A DNA stretch of 61,550 bases, taken from contig DIAS01000115.1 in the NCBI GenBank assembly GCA_002415855.1, positions 7,453 through 69,002 of the forward strand, written 5' to 3'. The notes under the pieces are model-generated. The model did not search any database. It was not told the origin of the DNA and saw only the letters and a list, made by a program, of their open reading frames with translations. This document shows, in pieces, positions 9,075-17,674 of this stretch. The stretch is from Bacteroidales bacterium UBA5072 (GTDB lineage: Bacteria; Bacteroidota; Bacteroidia; Bacteroidales; UBA10428). Numbering within the stretch: the stretch's first letter is position 1; every line of letters starts with the position of its first letter. The position numbers were made by a program, and so were the translations under genes.

Positions 9075-10811
9075 TTAAAATCGTCTGGCCAGGGTAACAA
9101 CTTTCATAAAATTTTTAACTCCTCCGTGCTGATTGAAAAGTTCGGCGCAAATTACAAATAGGCCAATCGCTGCAGGTTGCTGATCATTCGATGTGCCATC
9201 CCAGGTGAAGCTTTCCTCGGTACCCAGCAGGCAGTTGGAGGCCAGATCCCTGATCTTTTTCCCATTTCGGTCAAATATGCGGATGGTCGCCATCCAGCCT
9301 GGTTCTGGGAGTTTCAATCGGAGGGTCACGTAATCATCCATGCCGTCGTTATCCGGCGAAAATACTTCGGGTTGGAGGATAACCTCCTCACCGGGCTGTC
9401 CTAAGGTTAGTGCCTGCGAGTTTTGCCTGCCCGGCGTGGAATAACCTGAGGCCGCGGACGCAGAACACCAGTTCACCCATGAACTGGCTGGCAGTTCACT
9501 ATCGACTCGTTCCAGGGAAATTCCGGCTGTGGTTGTCAGCAATCCGGCATGCATGGAGTTGCTGTAATGAAACTCATCAATGGTCTGATCCAGATAATCA
9601 GAAAGAACAATAATGCCTTCGTCGTTTGGAAGCATGAAGAGATTGACCTGCTCTGCAATAACGGAAGGATCGTAAAGATAACAGTTACCCGGAAGGTTTA
9701 CAGCATCGGAAGTAAGGACGACATAACAACCGGGGAATATCAGAAATGGATTGTTAAGCAGTGAGGTAACATACAGGGACTCTCCCGTGGAAATGTCTGC
9801 CCGGGCAATTGAAAAATCAGCAAGATTCAGGACCTTGGCTGATCTGTTGAAAAGTTCAATGAATTCTGATTTGCCGGATTCCGGATTAAATAATACTTCG
9901 TTAATGATCAGGTCACATCGGGAAGGGGTTTCCGGAACTGCAAAATCAGTATACATTTTACCCGAAATTGTATTTCCGGTACAATCTTTTAAGGTGTTGC
10001 GGATGGTCAGGGTGTAACGCTTGTCGGTCTGAAATCTGTTGCGATAATGCAGCAGTACTTGCGCGTAATCAGGCCCTCGCGGATCAACAAGCGAGGGATG
10101 CAGGAGGCCGCCGTTGGCCGAGTACAATCCGCATGAATAAACAGAGGCACTGTCCATGCTTTCACTGAACAATAGCATAACACTGGAGTCATTGGGAAGC
10201 GTCGCCCGCAGTATTTGCGGTGGTACCATATCCGGATTGCAGGCTCTGACAGAGTTTATCATCCCCGGCGTTCCCCCTCGCGGATCAATGGATCCACGCC
10301 AGTTATCAGCATAACCGCAGGGATTCCCGGGGTCAATCATTTCGAGGGACCAACCGCCTTCGGCTTTGGTTCGGGAGTCATACCAGTCTGCTGAAAAGGC
10401 AACAGCATGGATTATCTGACCGGAATCGGACTTCAGTACCAAGGTCTGTCCTGTATTGACAATCGCAGGCATATTGGGTACCGGTAGCGTTTGGCCATAT
10501 GGCTCAAGATCCTTTTCCCTGTCACTGTCGCAGACGATGAGGAAATCACCCGGTGCCAGGGTAAAAGCCGGGAGTGTCTTTTCACGGCTGCCAAAAGCCA
10601 GTTTCCAACCGTCGAGTTTTACAGAACAATCACCCCGGTTGAATAATTCAATGTATTCCGTATCCGGGAGCTTCACAATCGGATTCGGATCAGCCATGAT
10701 CTCGCTGATGATAATCTGATAAACAGCTTGCCTATCTGCCGGGGAAGCAGCCATGAACTGGCCGGACCACAACAACGGGATACCCGAAAAAATAACCTCT
10801 AACGTTTTCAT
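9075..10811 (-). CDS. lamin-tail-domain surface protein with gliding/T9SS-type C-terminus
   Basis: A 578-residue exported protein. An N-terminal hydrophobic segment is followed by a lamin-tail domain (IIISEIMADP, YIELFNRG, LDGWKL; about 33-165), a Big-like domain (PPQILRATLPNDSSVMLLFSESMD; about 197-290), and a second lamin-tail domain (LIINEVLFNP, FIELFNRS; about 295-420). The C-terminal domain begins PEVFSPDNDGMDDY and contains TIRIFDRNGKKIRDL and SFTWDGTSND, like the gliding-motility-associated/FlgD-like domain used as a type IX secretion signal. It is probably on the cell surface. The lamin-tail domains may bind DNA or polymers, but the substrate is unknown. It is divergent from asd. Confidence 0.8.
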   Translation of the reverse strand: MKTLEVIFSGIPLLWSGQFMAASPADRQAVYQIIISEIMADPNPIVKLPDTEYIELFNRGDCSVKLDGWKLAFGSREKTLPAFTLAPGDFLIVCDSDREKDLEPYGQTLPVPNMPAIVNTGQTLVLKSDSGQIIHAVAFSADWYDSRTKAEGGWSLEMIDPGNPCGYADNWRGSIDPRGGTPGMINSVRACNPDMVPPQILRATLPNDSSVMLLFSESMDSASVYSCGLYSANGGLLHPSLVDPRGPDYAQVLLHYRNRFQTDKRYTLTIRNTLKDCTGNTISGKMYTDFAVPETPSRCDLIINEVLFNPESGKSEFIELFNRSAKVLNLADFSIARADISTGESLYVTSLLNNPFLIFPGCYVVLTSDAVNLPGNCYLYDPSVIAEQVNLFMLPNDEGIIVLSDYLDQTIDEFHYSNSMHAGLLTTTAGISLERVDSELPASSWVNWCSASAASGYSTPGRQNSQALTLGQPGEEVILQPEVFSPDNDGMDDYVTLRLKLPEPGWMATIRIFDRNGKKIRDLASNCLLGTEESFTWDGTSNDQQPAAIGLFVICAELFNQHGGVKNFMKVVTLARRF

Positions 10812-10859
10812 AAATCATTTTTTTTGCGAATTTTGCCATTAACGCAAGTGGAAAATAGT

Positions 10860-10867
10860 CAAAATTA
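10860..10867 (-). promoter_or_regulatory. predicted -7 box for the lamin-tail gene
   Basis: The reverse strand reads TAATTTTG, an exact TAnnTTTG match, about 50 bp before the ATG at 10811. No convincing -33 element was found. Confidence 0.35.
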
Positions 10868-10880
10868 ATCACTAATCAAA

Positions 10881-11870
10881 ATGAAAGTTGCAGTTGTTGG
10901 TGCAACCGGTTTGGTGGGCACACAGATGATCCGCGTTCTGGAGGAGCGCAATTTCCCGGTTACTGAATTCATACCTGTTGCATCTGAAAAATCCATTGGC
11001 AAGAAAGTCAGTTTTAAAGGTAAAGACTATGCCATCGTAGGGATGCAGGATGCCATTGATATGAAACCCCGGATTGCCATTTTCTCGGCAGGAGGAGGCA
11101 CCTCAAAAACATGGGCTCCCAGGTTTGCTGAAGTGGGTACAACCGTGGTCGACAACTCATCTGCGTGGAGAATGGAACCCAATATTAAATTAGTGGTGCC
11201 TGAGGTCAATGCACATGTGTTGGAAAAAACCGACAAAATTATTGCCAACCCCAACTGTTCCACCATTCAGATGGTAGTTGCCCTTGTTGGTATGCATAAA
11301 GCTTACAAAGTCAGTAGAATAGTCGTTTCAACCTACCAGTCGGTCACAGGGACGGGCAAGAAGGCAGTTGACCAGCTGATGAACGAGCGCAAGGGTACAC
11401 CCGGCGAAATGGCCTATCCGCATAAGATTGACCTGAATGCACTTCCCCATATTGATGTTTTCCTTGACAACGGGTATACCAAGGAGGAAATGAAAATGGT
11501 CAATGAAACCAGAAAGATCATGGAGGATGATTCAATAAGGGTAACCGCTACTACGGTGAGGATCCCTGTAATCGGCGGACATTCAGAATCGATTAATGTT
11601 GAATTCGAGAAAGAATTTGAATTGACCGATGTGCGCAGAATTCTCGCAAGCACACCAGGCGTTGTTGTAATGGATGACCCAAAGAACAATGTATATCCGA
11701 TGCCCATCCTTTCGCACAACCGGGATGAAGTGTTCGTAGGCAGGTTACGTCGCGACGAAACACAGCCTAAAACCTTGAATATGTGGGTGGTTTCGGATAA
11801 TCTGCGAAAAGGTGCTGCTACCAACGCAATTCAGATCGCAGAATACCTGGTTCAGAAGAAGCTGGTTTAA
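10881..11870 (+). CDS. asd: aspartate-semialdehyde dehydrogenase
   Basis: 329 residues. The N-terminal NADP-binding motif is VAVVGATGLVGTQMIRVLEER, the catalytic Cys is in NPNCSTIQMVVAL (about residue 130), and the acceptor His is in VIGGHSESINVEFE. It reduces aspartyl phosphate to aspartate semialdehyde, the branch point to lysine/diaminopimelate, threonine and methionine. It stands alone, divergent from the lamin-tail gene. Its 3' end overlaps the end of convergent hflX by 4 bp. Confidence 0.95.
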   Translation: MKVAVVGATGLVGTQMIRVLEERNFPVTEFIPVASEKSIGKKVSFKGKDYAIVGMQDAIDMKPRIAIFSAGGGTSKTWAPRFAEVGTTVVDNSSAWRMEPNIKLVVPEVNAHVLEKTDKIIANPNCSTIQMVVALVGMHKAYKVSRIVVSTYQSVTGTGKKAVDQLMNERKGTPGEMAYPHKIDLNALPHIDVFLDNGYTKEEMKMVNETRKIMEDDSIRVTATTVRIPVIGGHSESINVEFEKEFELTDVRRILASTPGVVVMDDPKNNVYPMPILSHNRDEVFVGRLRRDETQPKTLNMWVVSDNLRKGAATNAIQIAEYLVQKKLV

Positions 11871-13057
11871 AAAAGAAAATCATCATAGGGGTACCGGGTG
11901 ATATGGATCTCCCGGACCTTTTCATACAAGAGACGTCGCAGTTCTTCAATATTCTGCTTTTTCAGCGCTGAGATGAAAAGAGAAGGGGAATTGTTCTTAG
12001 CCATCCAGCTGTTTTCCAATTCTTCGAGGCTCAGGTTTTCGCGCAGTACCGGACTTAAATCATCCTCATCCTTTTTGATGTAGTTATAGGCATCCGTCTT
12101 GTTAAAGACAACCACTGTAGGCTTATCCCCGGCTTTAATTTCCTGGAGGGTCTGGTTAACGACGCTGATCTGTTCCTCAAACCCGGTGTGAGAGATATCC
12201 ACAACATGCAGAAGAAGATCAGCCTCACGGACCTCATCAAGTGTTGATTTGAATGATTCAACCAGGTGATGCGGCAGTTTCCTGATGAATCCTACGGTAT
12301 CCGAGAGCAGGAATGGCAGGTTCCCGATGACAACTTTCCGGACTGTAGCATCGAGCGTGGCGAATAGCTTATTCTCTGCAAATACTTCCGATTTACTGAG
12401 CAGGTTCATCAGAGTCGATTTCCCGACATTTGTATACCCAACCAGTGCCACCCTTACCATTTTACCCCTGTTTTTCCGCTGGGTGATCATCTGTTTGTCG
12501 ATTTTCTCAAGCTGATCCTTCAGGAGGGCTATTTTCATCCGGATGATCCTGCGGTCGGTTTCGATTTCAGTCTCTCCGGGTCCCCTGAGCCCAATACCTC
12601 CCCGCTGGCGCTCCAGGTGTGTCCACATACCGGCAAGCCTGGGCAGAAGATACTCATACTGTGCGAGTTCAACCTGGGTTTTGGCATAGGCAGTCTTTGC
12701 CCTGTGAGCAAAAATATCCAGGATCAGGTTGGTCCGATCGAGTGCCCTGATTTCCAGTTCCTTTTCAATATTTCTGACCTGGCTGGGAGAGAGTTCGTCA
12801 TCAAAAACAGCAATGTCAATTTCATGAGCTTTAACAAATTGCTTAATTTCCTCCAGTTTCCCGCTACCGATAAAGGTTCGTGAATTAGGGGAATCAAGCT
12901 TTTGAATGAACCTCTTTACAGGGATGGCTCCTGCAGTTTCAAGAAGAAAGGCAAGCTCCTCCAGGTATTCCTCTACTTGCAATAGGGTTTGATCCTGGCT
13001 AGAAACGCCTACCAGAACAGCTTTTTCAGGCTCAACAGAATTGATAAATCCGCCCAT
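11867..13057 (-). CDS. hflX: ribosome-associated GTPase HflX
   Basis: 396 residues. The N-terminal HflX domain (about 1-165) has the typical DDELSPSQVRNIEKEL and DRTNLILDIFAHRAKTAYAKTQVE. A coiled linker with RGGIGLRGPGETEIETDRR follows. The G domain has G1 GYTNVGKST, the switch region DATVRKV, G3 DTVGFIRKLP and G4 NKTD. HflX binds the 50S subunit and splits or rescues stalled ribosomes under stress. The C-terminal tail ends ITRYPYDDFLF. Monocistronic as far as seen. Confidence 0.95.
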   Translation of the reverse strand: MGGFINSVEPEKAVLVGVSSQDQTLLQVEEYLEELAFLLETAGAIPVKRFIQKLDSPNSRTFIGSGKLEEIKQFVKAHEIDIAVFDDELSPSQVRNIEKELEIRALDRTNLILDIFAHRAKTAYAKTQVELAQYEYLLPRLAGMWTHLERQRGGIGLRGPGETEIETDRRIIRMKIALLKDQLEKIDKQMITQRKNRGKMVRVALVGYTNVGKSTLMNLLSKSEVFAENKLFATLDATVRKVVIGNLPFLLSDTVGFIRKLPHHLVESFKSTLDEVREADLLLHVVDISHTGFEEQISVVNQTLQEIKAGDKPTVVVFNKTDAYNYIKKDEDDLSPVLRENLSLEELENSWMAKNNSPSLFISALKKQNIEELRRLLYEKVREIHITRYPYDDFLF

Positions 13058-13106
13058 TTAACAGGTTACATCATGCTTAAACGGGAGCAAAGTAAGTAAA
13101 AACATT

Positions 13107-14279
13107 CTATTTTATAATTCCCCGGTTGTAGTTGATAGCTTCGTGGATGGAATTTTTTAATGCTTCGGTACAATCCAGGATCATGCGTATGTCATCAGGG
13201 AAGGGCATAGGTTCAATTTCCACCAGCTTTTTCTTTTCAGGGGACAGTGCGTTCAGATCCCCTATGGCGCGTGCAGAAACATGTTCAAAGTGAGTGCCTG
13301 CCGCGATGGGTTGTTTCTTGAGCAGGGACTCGGGATTCACAGCGTGAAATTCAATTTCACCGGTAATGTTACAATCCTTGAGCTGATGAGTTTCAATGAC
13401 AGTGCATTGGATCTCTTTGTATTTTTTAACCTTTATGTCATTTCCTGCAGTATCCTTCATTACATTTCCCTTGGCATCCAGCACATATTCAAATCCGTTG
13501 TCCACCGTTTTCTTTTCGATCACATCCTTATCCTGGACCACATCCGGGGATACATTGATGGCTTGAAGAATGATATCAATATAATAATCGAATTTTATGT
13601 CACTGGTTGGTTTACGGGTATAAAACTCAACCCATTCACTGTTAATCTGATTGGCATTCACAGCGATCAACCCGTCAGTAAATTCAGGGGGGAGGTTAAT
13701 GATGGTCCGGTTAACAACGCCTATGAGAGCACGGCTCATTCCCTGGTATTTTGCCTCACCAATCACCTGGTCAAGATTCCGGTATGAATCACCGGAATAG
13801 CTTCGGGCTTTGTTAAGTTCATAATAAGCCTGCCTGTATGATTCCTTTGTTTTACTTTCCATTAGCTGAAGGCCATGGTTGTAATAGTATTCCGCGGCCT
13901 TTCGTTTTGCTGCAACTATTTCAGCGTCATAATCCACCATCTCATATTGAATGGTCCTGCCGTCGACATGCAGAGGCATAACCCTCCTTACCGAGGCCTG
14001 ACGGTTTTTCAGGTTACTGTACAAACCGAGCATCTCATCCCATGTATCGGGATTACCCTCTGTTTTCAGGTATTTTATTCGTTCAAGGTCCCTGTCATTT
14101 GCCAGGTTATAGGCTTTATCAAGCATGACAGCATCCTCTTCGCTGTTTGGATTCTTGATGAGGTTTTTTACTGATTTTTCAATGAGCGCGTCGTAGTTTC
14201 CCTTAGTCAACAGCTTCTCAGGTGATGAGCAACTGACCAGAACTATAATGGCCAGCAATAATGTAGTAAGCGCTTTCAT
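13107..14279 (-). CDS. conserved hypothetical lipoprotein
   Basis: 390 residues beginning MKALTTLLLAIIVLVSCSSPEKLL, a type II signal peptide with lipobox LVSC, so it should be lipid-anchored. The first half looks like TPR/helical repeats (KGNYDALIEKSVKNLIKNP; AAEYYYNHGLQLM; AYYELNKARSY). The second half is mixed beta and carries a predicted-strand segment around CTVIETHQLKDCNITGEIEF. I recognise it only as a Bacteroidota-type lipoprotein of unknown role. It is divergent from the tRNA-Ala gene. Confidence 0.75.
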   Translation of the reverse strand: MKALTTLLLAIIVLVSCSSPEKLLTKGNYDALIEKSVKNLIKNPNSEEDAVMLDKAYNLANDRDLERIKYLKTEGNPDTWDEMLGLYSNLKNRQASVRRVMPLHVDGRTIQYEMVDYDAEIVAAKRKAAEYYYNHGLQLMESKTKESYRQAYYELNKARSYSGDSYRNLDQVIGEAKYQGMSRALIGVVNRTIINLPPEFTDGLIAVNANQINSEWVEFYTRKPTSDIKFDYYIDIILQAINVSPDVVQDKDVIEKKTVDNGFEYVLDAKGNVMKDTAGNDIKVKKYKEIQCTVIETHQLKDCNITGEIEFHAVNPESLLKKQPIAAGTHFEHVSARAIGDLNALSPEKKKLVEIEPMPFPDDIRMILDCTEALKNSIHEAINYNRGIIK

Positions 14280-14316
14280 ATGCGAGTTGTTTTTGTTATG
14301 AATTCAAATACGTTTT

Positions 14317-14348
14317 TTTGCAGGATTTGTTTTATTTTAATACTTTTG
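14317..14348 (+). promoter_or_regulatory. predicted promoter of tRNA-Ala
   Basis: TTTG at 14317-14320, 20 bp, TACTTTTG at 14341-14348: a full match to the Bacteroidota consensus, placing the start about 50 bp before the tRNA. Confidence 0.6.
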
Positions 14349-14380
14349 CCCTCACTTTTATAGTATCACAACCGCTTTCC

Positions 14381-14393
14381 CACACCCACACCC
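14381..14393 (+). repeat. left arm of a perfect 13-bp inverted repeat flanking tRNA-Ala
   Basis: CACACCCACACCC here is the exact reverse complement of 14485-14497. The two arms enclose the whole tRNA gene, so the primary transcript could pair its ends around the tRNA. Confidence 0.7.
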
Positions 14394-14404
14394 GCACCCA
14401 AGTA

Positions 14405-14478
14405 GGGGAATTAGCTCAGTTGGCTAGAGCGATTGCATGGCATGCAATAGGTCAGGGGTTCGACTCCCCTATTCTCCA
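14405..14478 (+). tRNA. tRNA-Ala (anticodon GGC)
   Basis: The cloverleaf can be read directly: acceptor GGGGAAT with ATTCTCC, D arm GCTC/GAGC, anticodon stem ATTGC/GCAAT around the loop ATGGCAT (anticodon GGC, reading GCC/GCU), and T arm AGGGG/CCCCT around TTCGACT. The discriminator is A. The following bases are CA rather than CCA, so the CCA end is probably added enzymatically. Confidence 0.97.
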
Positions 14479-14484
14479 CAATCA

Positions 14485-14497
14485 GGGTGTGGGTGTG
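14485..14497 (+). repeat. right arm of the 13-bp inverted repeat flanking tRNA-Ala
   Basis: GGGTGTGGGTGTG, exact reverse complement of 14381-14393. Confidence 0.7.
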
Positions 14498-14519
14498 AGT
14501 ATGAATAGGGAAGAGAAGG

Positions 14520-16253
14520 TTATTTCTTTTTCTTGCGGCTGTAAATGATTAACAATCCCAGTGATATTACGCCCAGTGCGACAGAGAGTATAAGCAGCAG
14601 TTTGCTTTTACCCTGTTCTTTTATAAACTGACTGTTGAGGTTGTTGATATACATATCCGTCATTTTATTGCCCGCCTCCGCCTCCTGCAGATCCTTTCTC
14701 CTGAGTGCTTCTTCATTCAGCTTGGACATGATCTCCTGGGTTTTTTCAAGTTCGAGGTCCATTTCATTTTCAGAAACCGGGATCTCGATGCTTATGGAGG
14801 ATTGATTCAGGGAATTCAGTTCCTGTTCCAGGGCTAACGCTTTGTCAAAGTTCTTAAAAGCCTCATAGGAAACTACAAGAGCCTTGATGTTTTTGGCGGT
14901 AAGTGATGGCACCTTCAGACTGTCTGCGATTCTCCGGCTTTTTTCATAACTCTTGATAGCCATTTCCTGGTTGCCGGATCTGCGGTAGGCATTCCCCAGG
15001 TTGAAAAGCGTAACTGCCTGCCCGTAATCGTAATTTGATTCTTTTTTGGAAGATAACGAACGTTCATAATACGATATGGCATCGCTGTATTTGTTGTTGA
15101 TAAAAAGCAGGTTGCCGAGGTTATTGAGCGCCATCGAAGCCTCCTTGCGGTTACCGCTCTCATTCAGGTTCTTCATGGATTCTTTGAAGAATTTTTCTGC
15201 TTCTGTATAATTGCCCATTTCATAATGCGCCACGCCAAGCTTATTATATACCGGTCCCAGAGCCTCCTTCATATTCAGTTTCTGAATGATGTTCACAGTT
15301 TTCTCGTACGATAGGATAGAACTGGTAAGAACCTTTTGCTTATAATATACATCTCCAAGTGCATTTGATACATCCTTCAATCCGGCTTCATCCTTGATGC
15401 TGTCTTTTATCCTGGCAGACTGCTGGTAATAATCAATGGCATTTCTGTAATCGTACGTGGTTTCATATACATTGGCGATGTCGGAGAGTACTTTTGAGGC
15501 GCCTGCCTTGTCACCTGATTTTTCCTTAAGTGATAAGGATTTCTCAAAGCTGGTCAGTGAATTCTGAAAATCACCGGAGTTATAGTATGAATCGGCTATG
15601 TTTTCATATACGTTTGAAATATCCTTTTGCTCGCCGAACTTTTCTTCGATTTCCAATGCTTTGTTATAATAGTTGATTGCTATCTCCTCATCTTTTGCTT
15701 TTTTGAAGGCATCGGCAATCTTCCTGTAAACAACGGATCTCGCCAGCATATCACTCCCTTTTTCCACTTTCCGCAGTTCTTCTGCAAAAGTGTCAAAGAT
15801 CACTTTCCTCAGGCTGTCTCTTTTTGACTGTGCTTGCCTTTCACGGATGAACTGGTCAACTCCGGCTTGTTCTTTTTTGGTTTCAGAGGTTTTTGCAGCG
15901 GCATCTTTTTTAAGCTGCTCCTGTTCCTGTTTTTTAGCCAGTTCAACTTTACGGTGCACCTCTTCCAGCTCCTTTTCACCCAGAGTAGCTTCAATACTTT
16001 GCATCCTGAGCTTTGGCTCTTCTTCATCAGGCATAAGATCAGAAGCTTTTTCATACTCAAACATGGCTGCTGCATAGTTTTTCGCTGACAGATAACTGTT
16101 CCCCTTCTTCATGTGCTCCATGTAAATGGCTTTTTTGTCAGCTGTCTGCGCCATTGTTGTGGTTATTCCGGTAAAAGGCATGAACTGACCCGAAAATACC
16201 AGAAAAAACAAAATCCCTATTTTTACATTACTCGACAGTAATTGCTTTTTCAT
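14520..16253 (-). CDS. TPR-repeat protein with C-terminal membrane anchor
   Basis: 577 residues with an N-terminal signal/anchor (KIGILFFLVFSGQFM) and a helical charged segment rich in K/E/Q (about 95-150). A run of tetratricopeptide repeats covers about 170-450; clear units are IADAFKKAKDEEIAINYYNK, NIADSYYNSGDFQNSLTSFE, YNKLGVAHYEMGNYTEAEKF and NNLGNLLFINNKYSDAISYY. Then comes a coiled segment, one transmembrane helix (LLLILSVALGVISLGLLIIY) and a lysine tail. This is the layout of TPR histidine kinases or TPR/LuxR regulators of Bacteroidota cut off just after the membrane helix, so it is probably a periplasmic scaffold. No output domain is present. Confidence 0.8.
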   Translation of the reverse strand: MKKQLLSSNVKIGILFFLVFSGQFMPFTGITTTMAQTADKKAIYMEHMKKGNSYLSAKNYAAAMFEYEKASDLMPDEEEPKLRMQSIEATLGEKELEEVHRKVELAKKQEQEQLKKDAAAKTSETKKEQAGVDQFIRERQAQSKRDSLRKVIFDTFAEELRKVEKGSDMLARSVVYRKIADAFKKAKDEEIAINYYNKALEIEEKFGEQKDISNVYENIADSYYNSGDFQNSLTSFEKSLSLKEKSGDKAGASKVLSDIANVYETTYDYRNAIDYYQQSARIKDSIKDEAGLKDVSNALGDVYYKQKVLTSSILSYEKTVNIIQKLNMKEALGPVYNKLGVAHYEMGNYTEAEKFFKESMKNLNESGNRKEASMALNNLGNLLFINNKYSDAISYYERSLSSKKESNYDYGQAVTLFNLGNAYRRSGNQEMAIKSYEKSRRIADSLKVPSLTAKNIKALVVSYEAFKNFDKALALEQELNSLNQSSISIEIPVSENEMDLELEKTQEIMSKLNEEALRRKDLQEAEAGNKMTDMYINNLNSQFIKEQGKSKLLLILSVALGVISLGLLIIYSRKKKK

Positions 16254-16332
16254 GATTACACTATTTTTAGGCTAATACGGATTATTGAACTGGATGGATT
16301 CATCCCACCGATAAAATATATACAAATTAAGC

Positions 16333-16340
16333 TAATTTTG
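16333..16340 (+). promoter_or_regulatory. predicted -7 box for the AlbA_2 gene
   Basis: TAATTTTG, an exact TAnnTTTG match, 36 bp before the ATG at 16376. It supports that start over 16349, which would lie almost at the transcription start. Confidence 0.4.
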
Positions 16341-16375
16341 CTATATGCTTGAATTTTTTTATAAACTCCCCTGTT

Positions 16376-17032
16376 ATGAAAACGGAAGCGAGGGCAGCTG
16401 AGCAATACATCAGGAATCTCATCAAATCGGGGGAAAATCAGCAACTGGATTTTAAGTTCGAGATCAATGATGCAAAAAAAATTGCTCGGTCCTTTTCTGC
16501 ATTTGCCAACACACAGGGAGGAAAATTGCTGATCGGTGTAAAGGATAACGGAAAAATCAGCGGCGTGCGTAGCGAAGAAGAGGCATATATGGCGGAGTCG
16601 GCGGCACATTTGTTTTGCAGACCTGCGGTAAATTTTCACCTGAAAAAATGGATGGTTGAGGGTCGTTGTATTCTTGAGGTTGAAATCCCGGCGAGCAGTA
16701 AACGGCCACATTATGCCAAAAATGAATCGGGGGAGTGGGTAGCCTATGTGCGTGTTGCCGATCAGAATATAAAGGCCAGCCGGATACTTGTCAATGTCTG
16801 GAAAAGCAAAAACAGGAAAGAAGTCTGGCTATCCTATGGCCGCGAGGAAAAAATCCTGATGGAATATCTTGCTGAAAATGAAACAATCAGTTTGTCAAGA
16901 TTTGTCAGGATTGCACGGACTAACCGGTTGCAGGCAGAAAAGATCCTCGTAAATCTGATCCTGATGGATGTTATTGAAGCGGAGATCACTGTTAAAGCAG
17001 TTCTTTTCCGGCTGAGAAGGGACCTGCTTTAA
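16376..17032 (+). CDS. AlbA_2 (Schlafen-type) putative DNA-binding protein
   Basis: 218 residues. The N-terminal half (about 10-130) is an AlbA_2/divergent AAA-4-like domain: QQLDFKFEINDAKKIARSFS, AFANTQGGKLLIGVKDNGKI, and later KRPHYAKNESGEWVAYVRV. The C-terminal part is a winged-helix-like segment (ILMEYLAENETISLSRFVRI). The family is often annotated as a transcriptional regulator or ATP-binding protein; the ligand is not settled. Start chosen at 16376 (MKTEARAAEQYI) from the promoter position. No operon partner is evident. Confidence 0.75.
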   Translation: MKTEARAAEQYIRNLIKSGENQQLDFKFEINDAKKIARSFSAFANTQGGKLLIGVKDNGKISGVRSEEEAYMAESAAHLFCRPAVNFHLKKWMVEGRCILEVEIPASSKRPHYAKNESGEWVAYVRVADQNIKASRILVNVWKSKNRKEVWLSYGREEKILMEYLAENETISLSRFVRIARTNRLQAEKILVNLILMDVIEAEITVKAVLFRLRRDLL

Positions 17033-17089
17033 ACAATATGACATTATTTCATGTTTATCGTCAGCAAAAATACGGCATAAAATTTGAGA

Positions 17090-17114
17090 TATATAGATAT
17101 ATAAATATATATAC
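17090..17114 (+). repeat. TA/ATA simple repeat upstream of the thioredoxin-like lipoprotein gene
   Basis: An alternating A/T tract with an occasional G directly before the ATG at 17117. Bacteroidota translation starts are favoured by A/T-rich upstream sequence, so this may act as the initiation region. Confidence 0.4.
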
Positions 17115-17116
17115 AC

Positions 17117-17659
17117 ATGAAAAAATCATGGTTTTGGCTGGCAGCGATCCTCATGGCTACAGCAATTAGTTGTAACGGTCAGACTGAGAGAACAAAAGGA
17201 AAGAACCTTGCCATAAATCAGGACAAATTACAACCAGCCGCATCTACTGGCGAGGTTGTTAATCAGGCACCGGTTCACATCACCAAAGACGATTTTCTGA
17301 AGCTGATCATGAATTATGAAAAGAATACGGAAAACTGGGTTTATGAAGGTGAAAAGCCTTGTTTGATTGATTTTTACGCTGACTGGTGTGCCCCATGTCG
17401 CATAACTTCTCCCATACTGGAGGATCTTGCCATTGAATATGCCGGCCGGATAAACATCTACAAGGTGGATATTGAAAAGGAACAGGAACTGGCGGCAGTC
17501 TTTGGTGTACAAAACATTCCGACTTTCCTGTTCTGTCCGATGGAAGGTAATCCTACAATCTCCTCGGGCATCGCCAATTCCCCTGAGGCAACAAAAACAA
17601 TGTTTATTAAACAGATAGAGGAACTATTGCTGAAAGGAAAGAATTCTTCAGCTATTTAG
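17117..17659 (+). CDS. thioredoxin-fold lipoprotein
   Basis: 180 residues. The lipoprotein signal peptide has lipobox AISC (Cys near residue 19), a linker follows, and the thioredoxin domain (about 70-170) has FYADWCAPCRITSPILEDLA with redox motif CAPC and the cis-Pro motif NIPTF. It should act as a membrane-anchored periplasmic disulphide reductant or oxidant. It is followed by terC after a short gap, but terC may have its own promoter. It is distinct from the cytoplasmic TrxA encoded at 22839. Confidence 0.88.
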   Translation: MKKSWFWLAAILMATAISCNGQTERTKGKNLAINQDKLQPAASTGEVVNQAPVHITKDDFLKLIMNYEKNTENWVYEGEKPCLIDFYADWCAPCRITSPILEDLAIEYAGRINIYKVDIEKEQELAAVFGVQNIPTFLFCPMEGNPTISSGIANSPEATKTMFIKQIEELLLKGKNSSAI

Positions 17660-17674
17660 TTAATTTTGCAGCTT

